From positions 1 through 64,000 of the forward strand of contig JAPPLJ010000020.1 in NCBI GenBank assembly GCA_028819475.1: 64,000 nt of DNA, given 5' to 3'. A program made the translations under genes and the position numbers. Below, piece by piece: positions 1-8,289 of this stretch. The notes under the pieces are model-generated. The model had not been told where the DNA came from. It did no database searches and saw nothing but the letters and a program-made list of their open reading frames with translations. The number at the start of each line of letters is the position of its first letter. The stretch's first letter is position 1. This DNA comes from Rhodospirillaceae bacterium (GTDB taxonomy: Bacteria > Pseudomonadota > Alphaproteobacteria > Bin65).

Positions 1-512
1 TCGGCGATGCCGTTCTTGGCCAGCAGCGCGCGCAGCAGGATCACCGCCGTCGGCTGGGTGGCGATGGTCTTGCCGATCATGTCCTTGGGCGTGCGGATCG
101 GGTTTTTCTTCAGCGAGAAATAGGTGAAGGGGTGTTTCTGGTAACCGGCGGCGAAGGCCTTGACCGGGATGCCGGCAGAACGCGCCAGCATCAGGGAGGG
201 GCTCGACGAAAGCTGGCCGCTTTGCGCGCGGCCGGCGGCAACCGAAGCGACGCCGTCGACGCCCGGACCGCCCGGCGTGACATTCAGATCGATGCCCAGT
301 TCCTTGTAGTAGCCCATGCGCTTGGCGACGACCTCGCCCATGATGCCGTTGCTGGCCAGCCAGCCGAGCTGCATGTTGACCTTGGCGTTGCCGGCAGCGA
401 GCGCCTCCACGCTGATCAGCGACGACATGGCGGCGGTGCCGCCCAGCGCCGCGCCGTATTCCAGGACTTTCCGGCGGCTGACCGAATCCGTCTGTTTTTC
501 ATGCATTTCCAT
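1..512 (-). CDS. ABC transporter substrate-binding protein, NMT1/SsuA-like (3' end outside window)
   Basis: The first 170 codons of a periplasmic binding protein are present; the rest lies left of base 1. The N-terminus carries a twin-arginine signal (SRRKVLEYGAALGGTAAM), so folded export by Tat is likely. After it come features of the NMT1/THI5/SsuA binding-protein family: an LGW start strand, 'MGYYKELGIDLNV', and 'PGGPGVDGVASVAAGRAQSG' as an early ligand-site loop. Such proteins feed aliphatic sulfonates, nitrate, pyrimidine precursors or similar small organics to an ABC permease. The ATG at 512 follows a GGGAGA ribosome site; a second ATG lies two codons in. The substrate cannot be told from this fragment. 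It is divergent from upp. Confidence 0.8.
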   Translation of the reverse strand, partial: MEMHEKQTDSVSRRKVLEYGAALGGTAAMSSLISVEALAAGNAKVNMQLGWLASNGIMGEVVAKRMGYYKELGIDLNVTPGGPGVDGVASVAAGRAQSGQLSSSPSLMLARSAGIPVKAFAAGYQKHPFTYFSLKKNPIRTPKDMIGKTIATQPTAVILLRALLAKNGIA

Positions 513-1095
513 GGTGTTTCTCCCTTACGATAGTAGCCGTTGCATTCGGTCGAGCGACGCCGCGATGCCCGCCGGCAAAACCATGCCGGCCGGTGCGCCT
601 TGCGGGCAAGCCGCTCCGTTTTCGTGCTGAGCGTCGGGCACGCGCTTTCGGCGGTCTGCGCCCTGCCGGCCGGAGGTCCGCACGGCAGAAACGGCGAGCG
701 CGACCGATCTGACCGGCCTGTCGTTCATCGCGACGGCTCTGCCGGGCACCGAGGCATGGCGACCGCTCTCCCGATCCGAGAAATCGAGCGAAGCGTAAAT
801 CCATCGGGTGTAATCCAGAAGTGCAAATTTCTGCCTCCCGTGTTGCGTTTTTTGTAACACAAGAGGCAGAATTTCCGGAAGCTGCATGATTCCGCGGTAC
901 GGCGAACGTCGGCCCCACGAGATGGCCGCCGAGGCGGCGTATACGCTTTCGTGCGGGCGGAACGGCGGGGCGGCCCTGCCCCTTGTGCACCCCCTTGTGC
1001 GTTGGGCGCTCCGGTTCGATGATACGGGCCTGCCGCCCGCGGGCCTTCGGGATCGCGCCGTTGGCAATCACGGCTTAATTCCGGAGAATCCATCG
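513..1095. other. Spacer between the divergent binding-protein gene and upp
   Basis: No gene is supported here. Open frames on both strands overlap one another and have no recognisable protein pattern. The spacer holds the inverted repeat at 825-874 and a 12-base tandem direct repeat (ccccttgtgc core) near 979-1000. It should contain the promoters of both flanking genes, but no clear -35/-10 pair was seen. Confidence 0.6.
825..874. repeat. Long inverted repeat in divergent spacer, possible operator or hairpin
   Basis: The left arm (825-844) and right arm (856-874) are complementary apart from one unpaired T and a two-base mismatch. The core pairs ctgcctc with gaggcag and gtgtt with aacac, and the loop contains a run of six T. 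It lies between two divergently transcribed genes. It could be a regulator binding site for the transporter operon or a transcribed hairpin. The symmetry is read directly; the role is inferred. Confidence 0.6.
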
Positions 1096-1725
1096 ATGGA
1101 AAATGTCACGGTCGTCGATCATCCTCTGGTCCGGCACAAGCTGTCACACATGCGGAAGAAGGAAACCGACTCGGCGCGGTTTCGCCTGCTGCTGCGTGAA
1201 ATTTCGCTGCTGCTCGGCTACGAGGTGACCCGCGACCTGAAGACCGAAGACAGGACGATCGAGACGCCGCTGGCAGAGATGGCCGCGCCGTTCCTCAGCG
1301 GCAGGGAACTCGTGCTGATCTCGATCCTGCGGGCGGGAAACGGCCTGCTCGAAGGGATGCTGGACCTCATTCCCTCGGCGCAGGTCGGCCATGTCGGCCT
1401 CTACAGGGATCCGGACACGCTGATGGCCGTAGAATACTATTTCAAGGTGCCCGGGAATCTGGGCGAACGGCCGGTTATCCTGCTCGACCCGATGCTCGCA
1501 ACCGGCAACTCGGCGGTCGCCGCGGCCGAGCGGATCAAGGCCGCCGGCGCCCGGCAGATCAAGTTCCTGTGCCTGCTTTCGGCTCCGGAAGGCATCGAGG
1601 CGTTTCACGCCGCACACCCGGACGTGCCCGTTTTCACCGCCGCTATCGACGAGCGGCTGAACGATCACGGATACATCGTCCCCGGCATCGGCGACGCCGG
1701 AGACCGGATCTACGGCACCCAGTAA
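1096..1725 (+). CDS. upp: Uracil phosphoribosyltransferase
   Basis: This 209-residue enzyme makes UMP from uracil and PRPP in pyrimidine salvage. The sequence aligns end to end with the Upp family: '[12 protein letters not shown]' at the start, '[13 protein letters not shown]' in the middle, the PRPP loop '[13 protein letters not shown]', and the uracil-binding end '[17 protein letters not shown]'. The ATG at 1096 is chosen because the family begins at this point and a GGAG lies nine bases upstream; the frame stays open further upstream but that extension has no family similarity. A perfect GC palindrome (1729-1742) follows the stop, without a T run. Confidence 0.96.
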   Translation: MENVTVVDHPLVRHKLSHMRKKETDSARFRLLLREISLLLGYEVTRDLKTEDRTIETPLAEMAAPFLSGRELVLISILRAGNGLLEGMLDLIPSAQVGHVGLYRDPDTLMAVEYYFKVPGNLGERPVILLDPMLATGNSAVAAAERIKAAGARQIKFLCLLSAPEGIEAFHAAHPDVPVFTAAIDERLNDHGYIVPGIGDAGDRIYGTQ

Positions 1726-2036
1726 ACAGGGCGGGCCCGCCCTCCGGCCCGGCCCGGCGCGACGGACGGATACAGGCGCGGTCAACAAGCCCGGGCCGCG
1801 CCTTCGGCCTTGACCGGCGGATTCAGCCGTCCGGTGCAGCGCCCTGAAATCAACGCGCTTTTGCGAAACCGGCCGAAGCTTCGTTTCGGACAGTTCCGGC
1901 CTTTCTCTACACTTTCCACAATCTGTGCATAACTTTGTTTGGGACCGATCGGCTATCGATCGGATTCTCCCGTTTTTTCTTCCGCATTACTGTACGGTCC
2001 TTTTTTTGGCGGCGTGCATACTGAAAGGCGTAATTC
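1726..2036. other. Spacer upstream of dnaB
   Basis: No gene was seen. The left end holds a perfect palindrome, gggcgggcccgccc (1729-1742), which could slow or end upp transcription. The right half is A/T-richer and contains DnaA-box-like words and an inverted repeat, described separately. Confidence 0.5.
1912..1963 (+). promoter_or_regulatory. Candidate DnaA-box pair and inverted repeat upstream of dnaB
   Basis: tgtgcataa (1924-1932) differs by one base from the complement of the DnaA box TTATCCACA. ctttccaca (1912-1920) matches it at seven of nine positions in the opposite orientation. Just downstream, ccgatcg (1945-1951) and cgatcgg (1957-1963) form an inverted repeat with a five-base loop. 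The position, about 80-125 bases before the dnaB start, suits replication-linked control, but this is inference from sequence words alone. Confidence 0.35.
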
Positions 2037-3557
2037 ATGGAAGGTTCGGGTCCGGTTCCGGCCCGCGGTCTCGACGGAGGCGGTCCGCTTGCGGACGGCC
2101 TGCACGAGGGCTCCGCCTTCCGCGTGCCGCCGCATAACTACGAGGCGGAGATGGCGCTGCTCGGCGCCCTGCTCGCCAACAACCGGGCCTTCGACCGGGT
2201 CGCCGATTTCCTCCAGGCCGAGCATTTCGCCGATGCGCGCCACGGCCGCATCTTCGGCGCCATCCGCAAGCTGGTCGATATGGGCCAGGTCGCCGATCCG
2301 ATCACGCTCAAGAACCTGTTCGAAAGCGACGGTTCCTTGGACGAGGTCGGGGGCGCGGACTACCTGGCCCGCCTTGCCGCCTCGGTCGTCACGATCATCA
2401 ACGCCGGCGATTACGGGCGGACCGTCTTCGACCGGCATCTGCGCCGGGCATTGATCGAGATCGGCTCCGACATCGTCAACGAAGCCTACAATATCGATCT
2501 CGACCTTGACGCCCCGGCCCAGATCGAACAGGCCGAGCAGCACCTCCACAATCTCGCGACCGCCGGCGAGACGCGGCGCGATTTTGCCCCATTCACCGCC
2601 GCGCTCGGCGACGCGATCGGCCGGGCCGAAGCCGCTTTCAAGCAGGACGGCCGGATCACCGGCGTGGCGACCGGACTGCGCGACCTCGACGGCAAGCTGG
2701 GCGGTCTCCAGCCGTCCGAACTGGTCATTCTGGCGTCTCGCCCCTCGATGGGCAAAACGAGCCTCGGCACCAATATCGCGTTCAACGCGGCCAGGGCATA
2801 TCGCGAAGAACGGGGCGAAGACGGCCGGCCCGTGCGCAAGGACGGCGCGGTGGTCGGCTACTTCTCCCTCGAAATGTCAGCCGAAGAGCTGGCTACCCGG
2901 ATCCTCGCCGAGCAGTCCGGCGTCTCCTCCCACCGGATCAGGCGCGGCGAGGTTTCCGGGGACGATTTCACCCGCTTCGTTCAGGTCTCGCAGGAGCTGA
3001 ACTATCTGCCGCTCTATATCGACGACAGCGCGGACCTGACCATCGCGGCCCTGCGCAGCCGTTCCCGGCGCCTCCATCGTCAGCACGGCCTCTCGCTGAT
3101 CATCGTGGACTACGTCCAGCTGCTGCGGCCGGCGCCGGGGCACCGGCCGGAAAACCGGGTTCAGGAACTGTCGGAAATCACCCGGTCGCTGAAGGCGCTG
3201 GCCAAGGACCTGAACCTGCCGGTCCTGGCGCTGGCCCAGCTCTCGCGCAAGGTCGAGGAGCGCGAGGACAAGCGGCCGCAACTGGCCGATCTGCGCGAAT
3301 CCGGATCGATCGAGCAGGACTCCGACGTCGTCATGTTCCTGTATCGGGAACAATATTACCTGGAGCGCCAGGAACCGCCGCCGAACACCGACAAATGGAC
3401 GAAATGGTCGGAGAATATGGAGCGCGCCTACAACAAGGCGGACATTATCGTCGCCAAGCAGCGCCATGGACCGATCGGCGGCGTGAAACTGCATTTCGAG
3501 CCGGAACTGACCCGTTTCAGCGATCTGGCGCAATCCTATCATGACGAGGCGCGCTGA
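2037..3557 (+). CDS. dnaB: Replicative DNA helicase DnaB
   Basis: This 506-residue protein is the hexameric ATP-driven helicase that opens the replication fork and recruits primase. An N-terminal DnaB collar domain begins at 'PPHNYEAEMALLGALL' (about residue 31), followed by a linker and the RecA-like motor. The Walker A motif is 'SRPSMGKTS' with Lys240; later motor motifs include 'VVGYFSLEMSAEELATR', 'LIIVDYVQLL' and 'LAQLSRKVE'. The ATG at 2037 has a GAAAGGCG ribosome site; the first 30 residues are poorly conserved, so a slightly later start is possible. Its end overlaps alr by 17 bases. Confidence 0.97.
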   Translation: MEGSGPVPARGLDGGGPLADGLHEGSAFRVPPHNYEAEMALLGALLANNRAFDRVADFLQAEHFADARHGRIFGAIRKLVDMGQVADPITLKNLFESDGSLDEVGGADYLARLAASVVTIINAGDYGRTVFDRHLRRALIEIGSDIVNEAYNIDLDLDAPAQIEQAEQHLHNLATAGETRRDFAPFTAALGDAIGRAEAAFKQDGRITGVATGLRDLDGKLGGLQPSELVILASRPSMGKTSLGTNIAFNAARAYREERGEDGRPVRKDGAVVGYFSLEMSAEELATRILAEQSGVSSHRIRRGEVSGDDFTRFVQVSQELNYLPLYIDDSADLTIAALRSRSRRLHRQHGLSLIIVDYVQLLRPAPGHRPENRVQELSEITRSLKALAKDLNLPVLALAQLSRKVEEREDKRPQLADLRESGSIEQDSDVVMFLYREQYYLERQEPPPNTDKWTKWSENMERAYNKADIIVAKQRHGPIGGVKLHFEPELTRFSDLAQSYHDEAR

Positions 3558-4713
3558 ACCGGTATCCGCCGTGCAGACCGGCGAAGCCGCGGGCGTGCTG
3601 ACCGTCGACCTGGATGCGCTCGCCGCCAACTGGCGCCTGTTGCGCGACCGGATGGGCGGCCCCGGGGCGGGAAGGGACTGCGCCGCCGTCGTCAAGGCCG
3701 ACGGCTACGGCCTCGGCGCTGTCCCGGTCGCCCGGCGCCTCGCAGCCGAAGGCTGCACGACCTTTTTCGTCGCCAATGGCGAGGAAGGCGTCGCCCTGCG
3801 CGAATTGCTGCCCGAAGCCGGGATATTCGTGCTGCACGGCCAGCTGCCGGGTACGGCGGGGCTGTTCGCCCGTCACCGGCTGGCGCCCTGCCTCAACGAC
3901 ACGGAACAGGTGCGCGCCTGGCTCGAACACTGCGCCGAAGCCGGGCCCATGCCGGCGGCCTTGCATGTCGATACCGGCATGACTCGGCTCGGCCTCGATC
4001 CCGAAGACCTGGACGCGCTCGATCTCGCCGCCGTAAATTCGCTGCCCGGCCTGCTCCTGATGAGCCATCTCGCCTGCGCCGACGAACCGGATCATCCGCT
4101 GAATTGCCGGCAGCGAGCGGCCTTCGCCGAAATCCTGCCGCGCTTCCCCGCCGCACGGGCCAGCCTCGCCAATTCGTCCGGCCTGTTCCTCGGCACCGGC
4201 TACCGGTTCGATCTCGGAAGGCCGGGCTATGCCCTTTACGGCGGCAACCCGACGCCCGCGGCCGGCGCAAACCCCATGCGGCCGGTCGTCCGGCTTCAGG
4301 CGCCCGTATTGCAGATCCGTGAAATCCGGGAGCGCCGCACGGTCGGCTACGGTGCCACCGCCGGAACCGCCCCGCCCGCCCGGATCGCAACCCTTGCGGC
4401 CGGCTATGCCGACGGGTATCTCCGCACCGCAAGCAATCGGGGTTCGGCTTTCATCGACGGCCACGCCTGCCCGGTGACAGGACGGGTTTCCATGGATCTG
4501 CTGACCGTCGACGTCACCGAGGCCATGCGGAAAGGCAGCGACATCCATCCCGGCGTCCTCATGGACCTGATCGATGCCCGGCACACGATCGACGACGTCG
4601 CGGCGAACGCCGGCACCATCGGATACGAAATTCTGACCGGCCTCGGCGGCCGTTATCGCCGCAGTTATACCGGCGACGTCGAAACGGCCCGGCCCGCGCG
4701 GGGCGGCGGATGA
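3541..4713 (+). CDS. alr: Alanine racemase
   Basis: This PLP enzyme interconverts L- and D-alanine and supplies D-Ala for peptidoglycan. The cofactor lysine is Lys52 in 'AAVVKADGYGLGA', and the opposite catalytic base is Tyr270 in 'TVGYGATAGT'. 'HVDTGMTRLGL' and 'GRVSMDLLTVDVT' are further family signatures. Length (390 residues) is usual. It starts inside the last codons of dnaB and its TGA overlaps the mlaE ATG (ATGA), so translation of the run is probably coupled. Alphaproteobacteria often place alr directly after dnaB. Confidence 0.96.
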   Translation: MTRRAEPVSAVQTGEAAGVLTVDLDALAANWRLLRDRMGGPGAGRDCAAVVKADGYGLGAVPVARRLAAEGCTTFFVANGEEGVALRELLPEAGIFVLHGQLPGTAGLFARHRLAPCLNDTEQVRAWLEHCAEAGPMPAALHVDTGMTRLGLDPEDLDALDLAAVNSLPGLLLMSHLACADEPDHPLNCRQRAAFAEILPRFPAARASLANSSGLFLGTGYRFDLGRPGYALYGGNPTPAAGANPMRPVVRLQAPVLQIREIRERRTVGYGATAGTAPPARIATLAAGYADGYLRTASNRGSAFIDGHACPVTGRVSMDLLTVDVTEAMRKGSDIHPGVLMDLIDARHTIDDVAANAGTIGYEILTGLGGRYRRSYTGDVETARPARGGG

Positions 4714-5483
4714 ATTTCCTGGCGCCCATCGGCCGTGTCTTTATCGGCTTTCTGGTCGCGACCGGACGCTTGGTCGCGTTCGCCGCCGTTTCCGTCAGCC
4801 ACTGCCTGCGGCCGCCGATTTACGGGCGGTCGATCGGCCGGCAGATGATCCAGATCGGTTATTTTTCGCTGCCTGTCGTCGGCCTGACGGCGATCTTCAC
4901 CGGCATGGTCCTCGCGCTGCAGTCCTACACGGGATTTGCCCGGTTGAACGCGGAATCGGCGATCGCCACCGTCGTCGTCCTCACGATGACGCGGGAGCTC
5001 GGCCCGGTGCTCGCCGGCCTCATGGTCGCCGGCCGGGTCGGCGCCGCCATCGCCGCGGAGATCGGCACCATGCGGGTGACCGAACAGATCGACGCGCTCT
5101 CGACCCTGTCGACCGACCCGTACAAGTACCTGATCGTTCCGCGCCTGATCGCCGGCGTTATCACACTGCCGATCCTGGTGCTGGTCGCCGATATCATCGG
5201 CGTGTTCGGCGGCTATGTGGTGAGCATCCATTCGCTCGATTTCAACGCCGCCAACTATCTGAAACTGACCTGGCAGTTCCTCGAGCCGCTGGACGTCATC
5301 ACCGGCCTCGTCAAGGCGGCGGTCTTCGGATTCCTCGTCACGCTGATGGGCTGCTATCACGGCTTCCATTCCAGGGGCGGCGCCCAAGGCGTCGGCGCCG
5401 CGGCGACCAATGCCGTGGTCTCCGCCTCCGTGCTGATCCTGGCCGCCAACTACATGATTACCACCGCATTCTTCGGAGCCTGA
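4710..5483 (+). CDS. mlaE: MlaE-family lipid transport permease
   Basis: A 257-residue inner membrane protein with about five hydrophobic segments. It matches the MlaE/TrgD1-like permease family: 'GLTAIFTGMVLALQSY', 'TRELGPVLAGLMVAGRVGAA', 'IAAEIGTMRVTEQIDAL' and 'GCYHGFHSRGGAQGVG'. With MlaF it forms the ATP-driven core that moves phospholipids between the inner and outer membranes. It overlaps alr by four bases and is followed three bases later by mlaF. The MCE-domain subunit MlaD, normally the third core part, is not in this window. Confidence 0.93.
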   Translation: MNFLAPIGRVFIGFLVATGRLVAFAAVSVSHCLRPPIYGRSIGRQMIQIGYFSLPVVGLTAIFTGMVLALQSYTGFARLNAESAIATVVVLTMTRELGPVLAGLMVAGRVGAAIAAEIGTMRVTEQIDALSTLSTDPYKYLIVPRLIAGVITLPILVLVADIIGVFGGYVVSIHSLDFNAANYLKLTWQFLEPLDVITGLVKAAVFGFLVTLMGCYHGFHSRGGAQGVGAAATNAVVSASVLILAANYMITTAFFGA

Positions 5484-5486
5484 TCG

Positions 5487-6281
5487 ATGAGTGCGTCAAC
5501 CGGCAAGACCGGGACCGAACCGAAGATCGAGCTGCGCGGCCTGAAGAAATCCTTCGGCGCCAAGACCGTGCTTGACGGCATCGACCTCACGGTCGGCGCG
5601 GGCGAATCCGTCGTCGTGATCGGCGGATCGGGCACCGGCAAGTCGGTCATGCTGAAATGTATTCTCGGCCTGTTGTGGCCGGACGAAGGATCGGTCCGTA
5701 TCGACGGCGCCGACGTGACCGCGCTGACCGGCCGGGCGCGCCAGGCGCATACCGCGAAGATCGGCATGCTGTTCCAGAGCGGCGCCCTGTTCGATTCCCT
5801 GAAAGTCTGGGAAAACGTCGCCTTCGCGCTGCGCAGCCGGTCGGCCATGCCGAAGCGGCAGGCCCGCGACACGGCCCTGGCGAAGCTGGCGCAGGTCGGG
5901 CTGGCCGCCGATGTCGCCGACCTGTCGCCGTCGGAACTGTCGGGCGGCATGCAGAAGCGGGTGGCGCTGGCCCGGGCGATCGCGACCGATCCGGAAATCG
6001 TCTTTTTCGACGAGCCGACCGCCGGCCTCGATCCGATCCTGGGCGACATCATCAACCGGCTGATCGTCGATTGCGTCCGTCATCTCGGGGCGAGCGCCGT
6101 CTCGATCACCCACGACATGACGAGTGCCCGCAAGATCGCCGACCGGATCGCCATGCTGCACGGCGGCAGGATCGTCTGGGACGGGCCGGCGGGGGAGATC
6201 GATTCGAGCGGTAACGCCTTTGTCGACCAGTTCATTCACGGCCGCGCCGAAGGGCCGATCGGCATGGCGGTCAGGCGGTAG
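5487..6281 (+). CDS. mlaF: MlaF-type ABC ATPase
   Basis: This 264-residue ATPase powers the MlaE permease. It has Walker A 'GGSGTGKSVML', the Q-loop 'GMLFQSGALFDSL', the signature 'LSGGMQKRVALARAIA' (the M-Q-K variant is typical of MlaF), Walker B 'IVFFDEPTAGLDP' and the H-loop 'ITHDMTSA'. The ATG at 5487 lies three bases after mlaE stops. The pair sits between cell-wall (alr) and DNA repair (radA) genes, a conserved position rather than a functional link. Confidence 0.95.
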   Translation: MSASTGKTGTEPKIELRGLKKSFGAKTVLDGIDLTVGAGESVVVIGGSGTGKSVMLKCILGLLWPDEGSVRIDGADVTALTGRARQAHTAKIGMLFQSGALFDSLKVWENVAFALRSRSAMPKRQARDTALAKLAQVGLAADVADLSPSELSGGMQKRVALARAIATDPEIVFFDEPTAGLDPILGDIINRLIVDCVRHLGASAVSITHDMTSARKIADRIAMLHGGRIVWDGPAGEIDSSGNAFVDQFIHGRAEGPIGMAVRR

Positions 6282-6283
6282 GC

Positions 6284-7702
6284 GTGGCGAAGGCCGTCAC
6301 CCGCTACGTCTGCCAGTCCTGCGGCGCTGTCCATCGCCGATGGGCCGGCAAATGCGACGGCTGCGGCGCATGGAACAGCGTCGTCGAGGAGGTCGAGACC
6401 GCGGCGCCGGGCGGCATGGGCGCCGGCGCAGGATCGAAAGGCCGCAAACTGGCCCTCGCCAGCCTCTCCGGCGCATCCGGCGAACCGCCGCGCCGGCCCA
6501 GCGGGATCGCCGAGTTCGACCGGGTGCTCGGCGGCGGGCTCGTGCCGGGCAGCGCCGTCCTGATCGGCGGCGATCCCGGCATCGGCAAATCGACCCTTTT
6601 GCTGGCGGTCGCAGCCGGGACGGCGGCGGACGGCGCGGCGGTCTACGTTTCCGGCGAGGAGGCCGTCGACCAGATCCGGATGCGCGCCGCACGCCTCGGG
6701 GTCGCCGGCGCGCCGCTCGATCTGGCAGCCGCGACGAGCGTGCGCGACATCGTCGCCAGCATGGACGCCGCCGACGGTCCGGATCTCGTCGTCATCGATT
6801 CGATCCAGACCATGTATGTCGATACGCTGGAAGCGGCGCCGGGCACGGTTTCCCAGGTCCGGGCTTCGGCCCAGGAACTGATCCGGGCAGCCAAGAAACG
6901 CGGCGCCGTGCTGCTTCTGGTCGGCCACGTCACGAAGGAAGGCGCCATCGCCGGGCCGCGCGTGCTGGAGCACATGGTCGATACCGTGCTCTATTTCGAA
7001 GGCGAGCGGAGCCACCAGTTCCGCATCCTGCGCGGCGTCAAGAACCGGTTCGGCCCGACCGACGAGATCGGCGTGTTCGAGATGACGGACCGCGGACTCG
7101 CCGAAGTGCCGAACCCGTCCGCCCTGTTCCTCGGCGAGGCGGCGGAAAGAGGCGCGCGGGCGAGCGGCGCCGCCGTTCTCGCGAGCATGGAGGGCAGCCG
7201 GCCGCTGCTGGTCGAAATCCAGGCGCTGGTTGCGCCGGCGACGTTCGCCGCGCCGCGGCGGGCGGTCATCGGTTGGGACACGGCGCGCCTGCACATGGTG
7301 CTCGCCGTGCTCGAGGCCCGGTGCGGGCTTGCGCTGGCGGGACGCGACGTATATCTCAACGTGGCCGGAGGGCTGCGGGTCGCCGAACCCGCTGCGGACC
7401 TTGCCGTCGCCGCAGCGCTGGTATCGTCGCTGACGGACTGTCCGGTGCCCGGCCGTACGGTTGTATTCGGCGAAATCGGCCTGTCCGGTGAGATCAGAAC
7501 GGTCAGTCAGATGGACAACCGGCTGAAAGAGGCCGCCAAACTCGGCTTCGAGCGGGCCATCGTGCCGAAGCGCCGGGCCCGCGCCGATGATAACAACGGC
7601 GCGCAGGCCGGCCTGCAGCAGAAATCGATCGGCCATCTCGGCGAACTGCTTGCGCTGTTCGAAAGTCCGGCCGAGGCGTCCGGAAGCCGAGGCCGCGGGT
7701 GA
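6284..7702 (+). CDS. radA: DNA repair protein RadA
   Basis: This 472-residue RecA-like ATPase promotes branch migration in recombination repair. It starts with a C4 zinc finger (Cys10, Cys13, Cys24, Cys27 in 'YVCQSCGAVHRRW' and 'CDGCGAW'). Walker A is 'GGDPGIGKST' with Lys102, and the RadA-specific 'VKNRFGPTDEIGVFEM' follows. The C-terminal third is the Lon-protease-like domain without protease function ('LYLNVAGGLRV'-type region, here 'VYLNVAGGLRVAEPAADLAV'). The start is GTG, two bases after the mlaF stop. Its end shares GTGA with cvpA. Confidence 0.97.
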   Translation: MAKAVTRYVCQSCGAVHRRWAGKCDGCGAWNSVVEEVETAAPGGMGAGAGSKGRKLALASLSGASGEPPRRPSGIAEFDRVLGGGLVPGSAVLIGGDPGIGKSTLLLAVAAGTAADGAAVYVSGEEAVDQIRMRAARLGVAGAPLDLAAATSVRDIVASMDAADGPDLVVIDSIQTMYVDTLEAAPGTVSQVRASAQELIRAAKKRGAVLLLVGHVTKEGAIAGPRVLEHMVDTVLYFEGERSHQFRILRGVKNRFGPTDEIGVFEMTDRGLAEVPNPSALFLGEAAERGARASGAAVLASMEGSRPLLVEIQALVAPATFAAPRRAVIGWDTARLHMVLAVLEARCGLALAGRDVYLNVAGGLRVAEPAADLAVAAALVSSLTDCPVPGRTVVFGEIGLSGEIRTVSQMDNRLKEAAKLGFERAIVPKRRARADDNNGAQAGLQQKSIGHLGELLALFESPAEASGSRGRG

Positions 7703-8289
7703 CCCCGACCCTACTGGATTTCATCGTAATCGCCGTTCTGCTGCTTTCGGCCATCCTGGCGTTCATCCGCGGCTTCACGCGGGAGATGTTCAGCCTGCTG
7801 GGCTGGGTCGGGGCTGCAGCGGCGGCCTGGTTTCTTCTGCCCTACACGGAACCCTATGCCCGCCAGATCGTCGACGACGTGCTGGCGGCGCGGATCATTG
7901 CGTCGATCGCCGTGTTCATCGTGGTGCTGTTCGCCATCACGTTTGTCGGATCGCCGGTCTCCGGCCGGGTCAGGGACAGCCATTTCAGTTCCATGGACCG
8001 ATTGCTCGGCGGCCTTTTCGGCGTTGTCCGCGGCGCCGTCCTGATCGTCCTGGGCTATCTCGTCCTGATCTCGTTCTATCCGAGGGACAGCCAGATTCCC
8101 TGGATGCGCGACGCGGTCTCCAAGCCTTATCTGGAACAGGGGCTGCACGTTGCCGAAGGGCTGCTGCCCGAAGGCGTCATACAGAGCGGCCGCAGGGCGG
8201 CGCAGGACCTGCAGACCGGCGCCGAGATCAAGAAAAAAGTCGACGACGCCCGCGGGGCGGGCAGCGAGAAGCGCGATGCCACCCGATAA
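7699..8289 (+). CDS. cvpA: CvpA family membrane protein
   Basis: A 196-residue inner membrane protein with four predicted helices in the first 130 residues. The opening 'LDFIVIAVLLLSAILAFIRG' followed by 'FTREMFSLLGWVGAAAAA' is the CvpA signature, and 'RLLGGLFGVVRGAVLIV' marks the last helix. In E. coli CvpA is needed for colicin V production and for envelope stress tolerance; its exact molecular role is not settled. The GTG start overlaps the radA stop. As in many proteobacteria it directly precedes purF, which begins inside its last codons. Confidence 0.9.
   Translation: MTPTLLDFIVIAVLLLSAILAFIRGFTREMFSLLGWVGAAAAAWFLLPYTEPYARQIVDDVLAARIIASIAVFIVVLFAITFVGSPVSGRVRDSHFSSMDRLLGGLFGVVRGAVLIVLGYLVLISFYPRDSQIPWMRDAVSKPYLEQGLHVAEGLLPEGVIQSGRRAAQDLQTGAEIKKKVDDARGAGSEKRDATR

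Noticed and set aside
525..1067. A 180-codon frame on the minus strand upstream of the binding-protein gene
   Set aside because: Several frames of similar length overlap here on both strands with Arg/Pro-rich composition; none has a recognisable motif.
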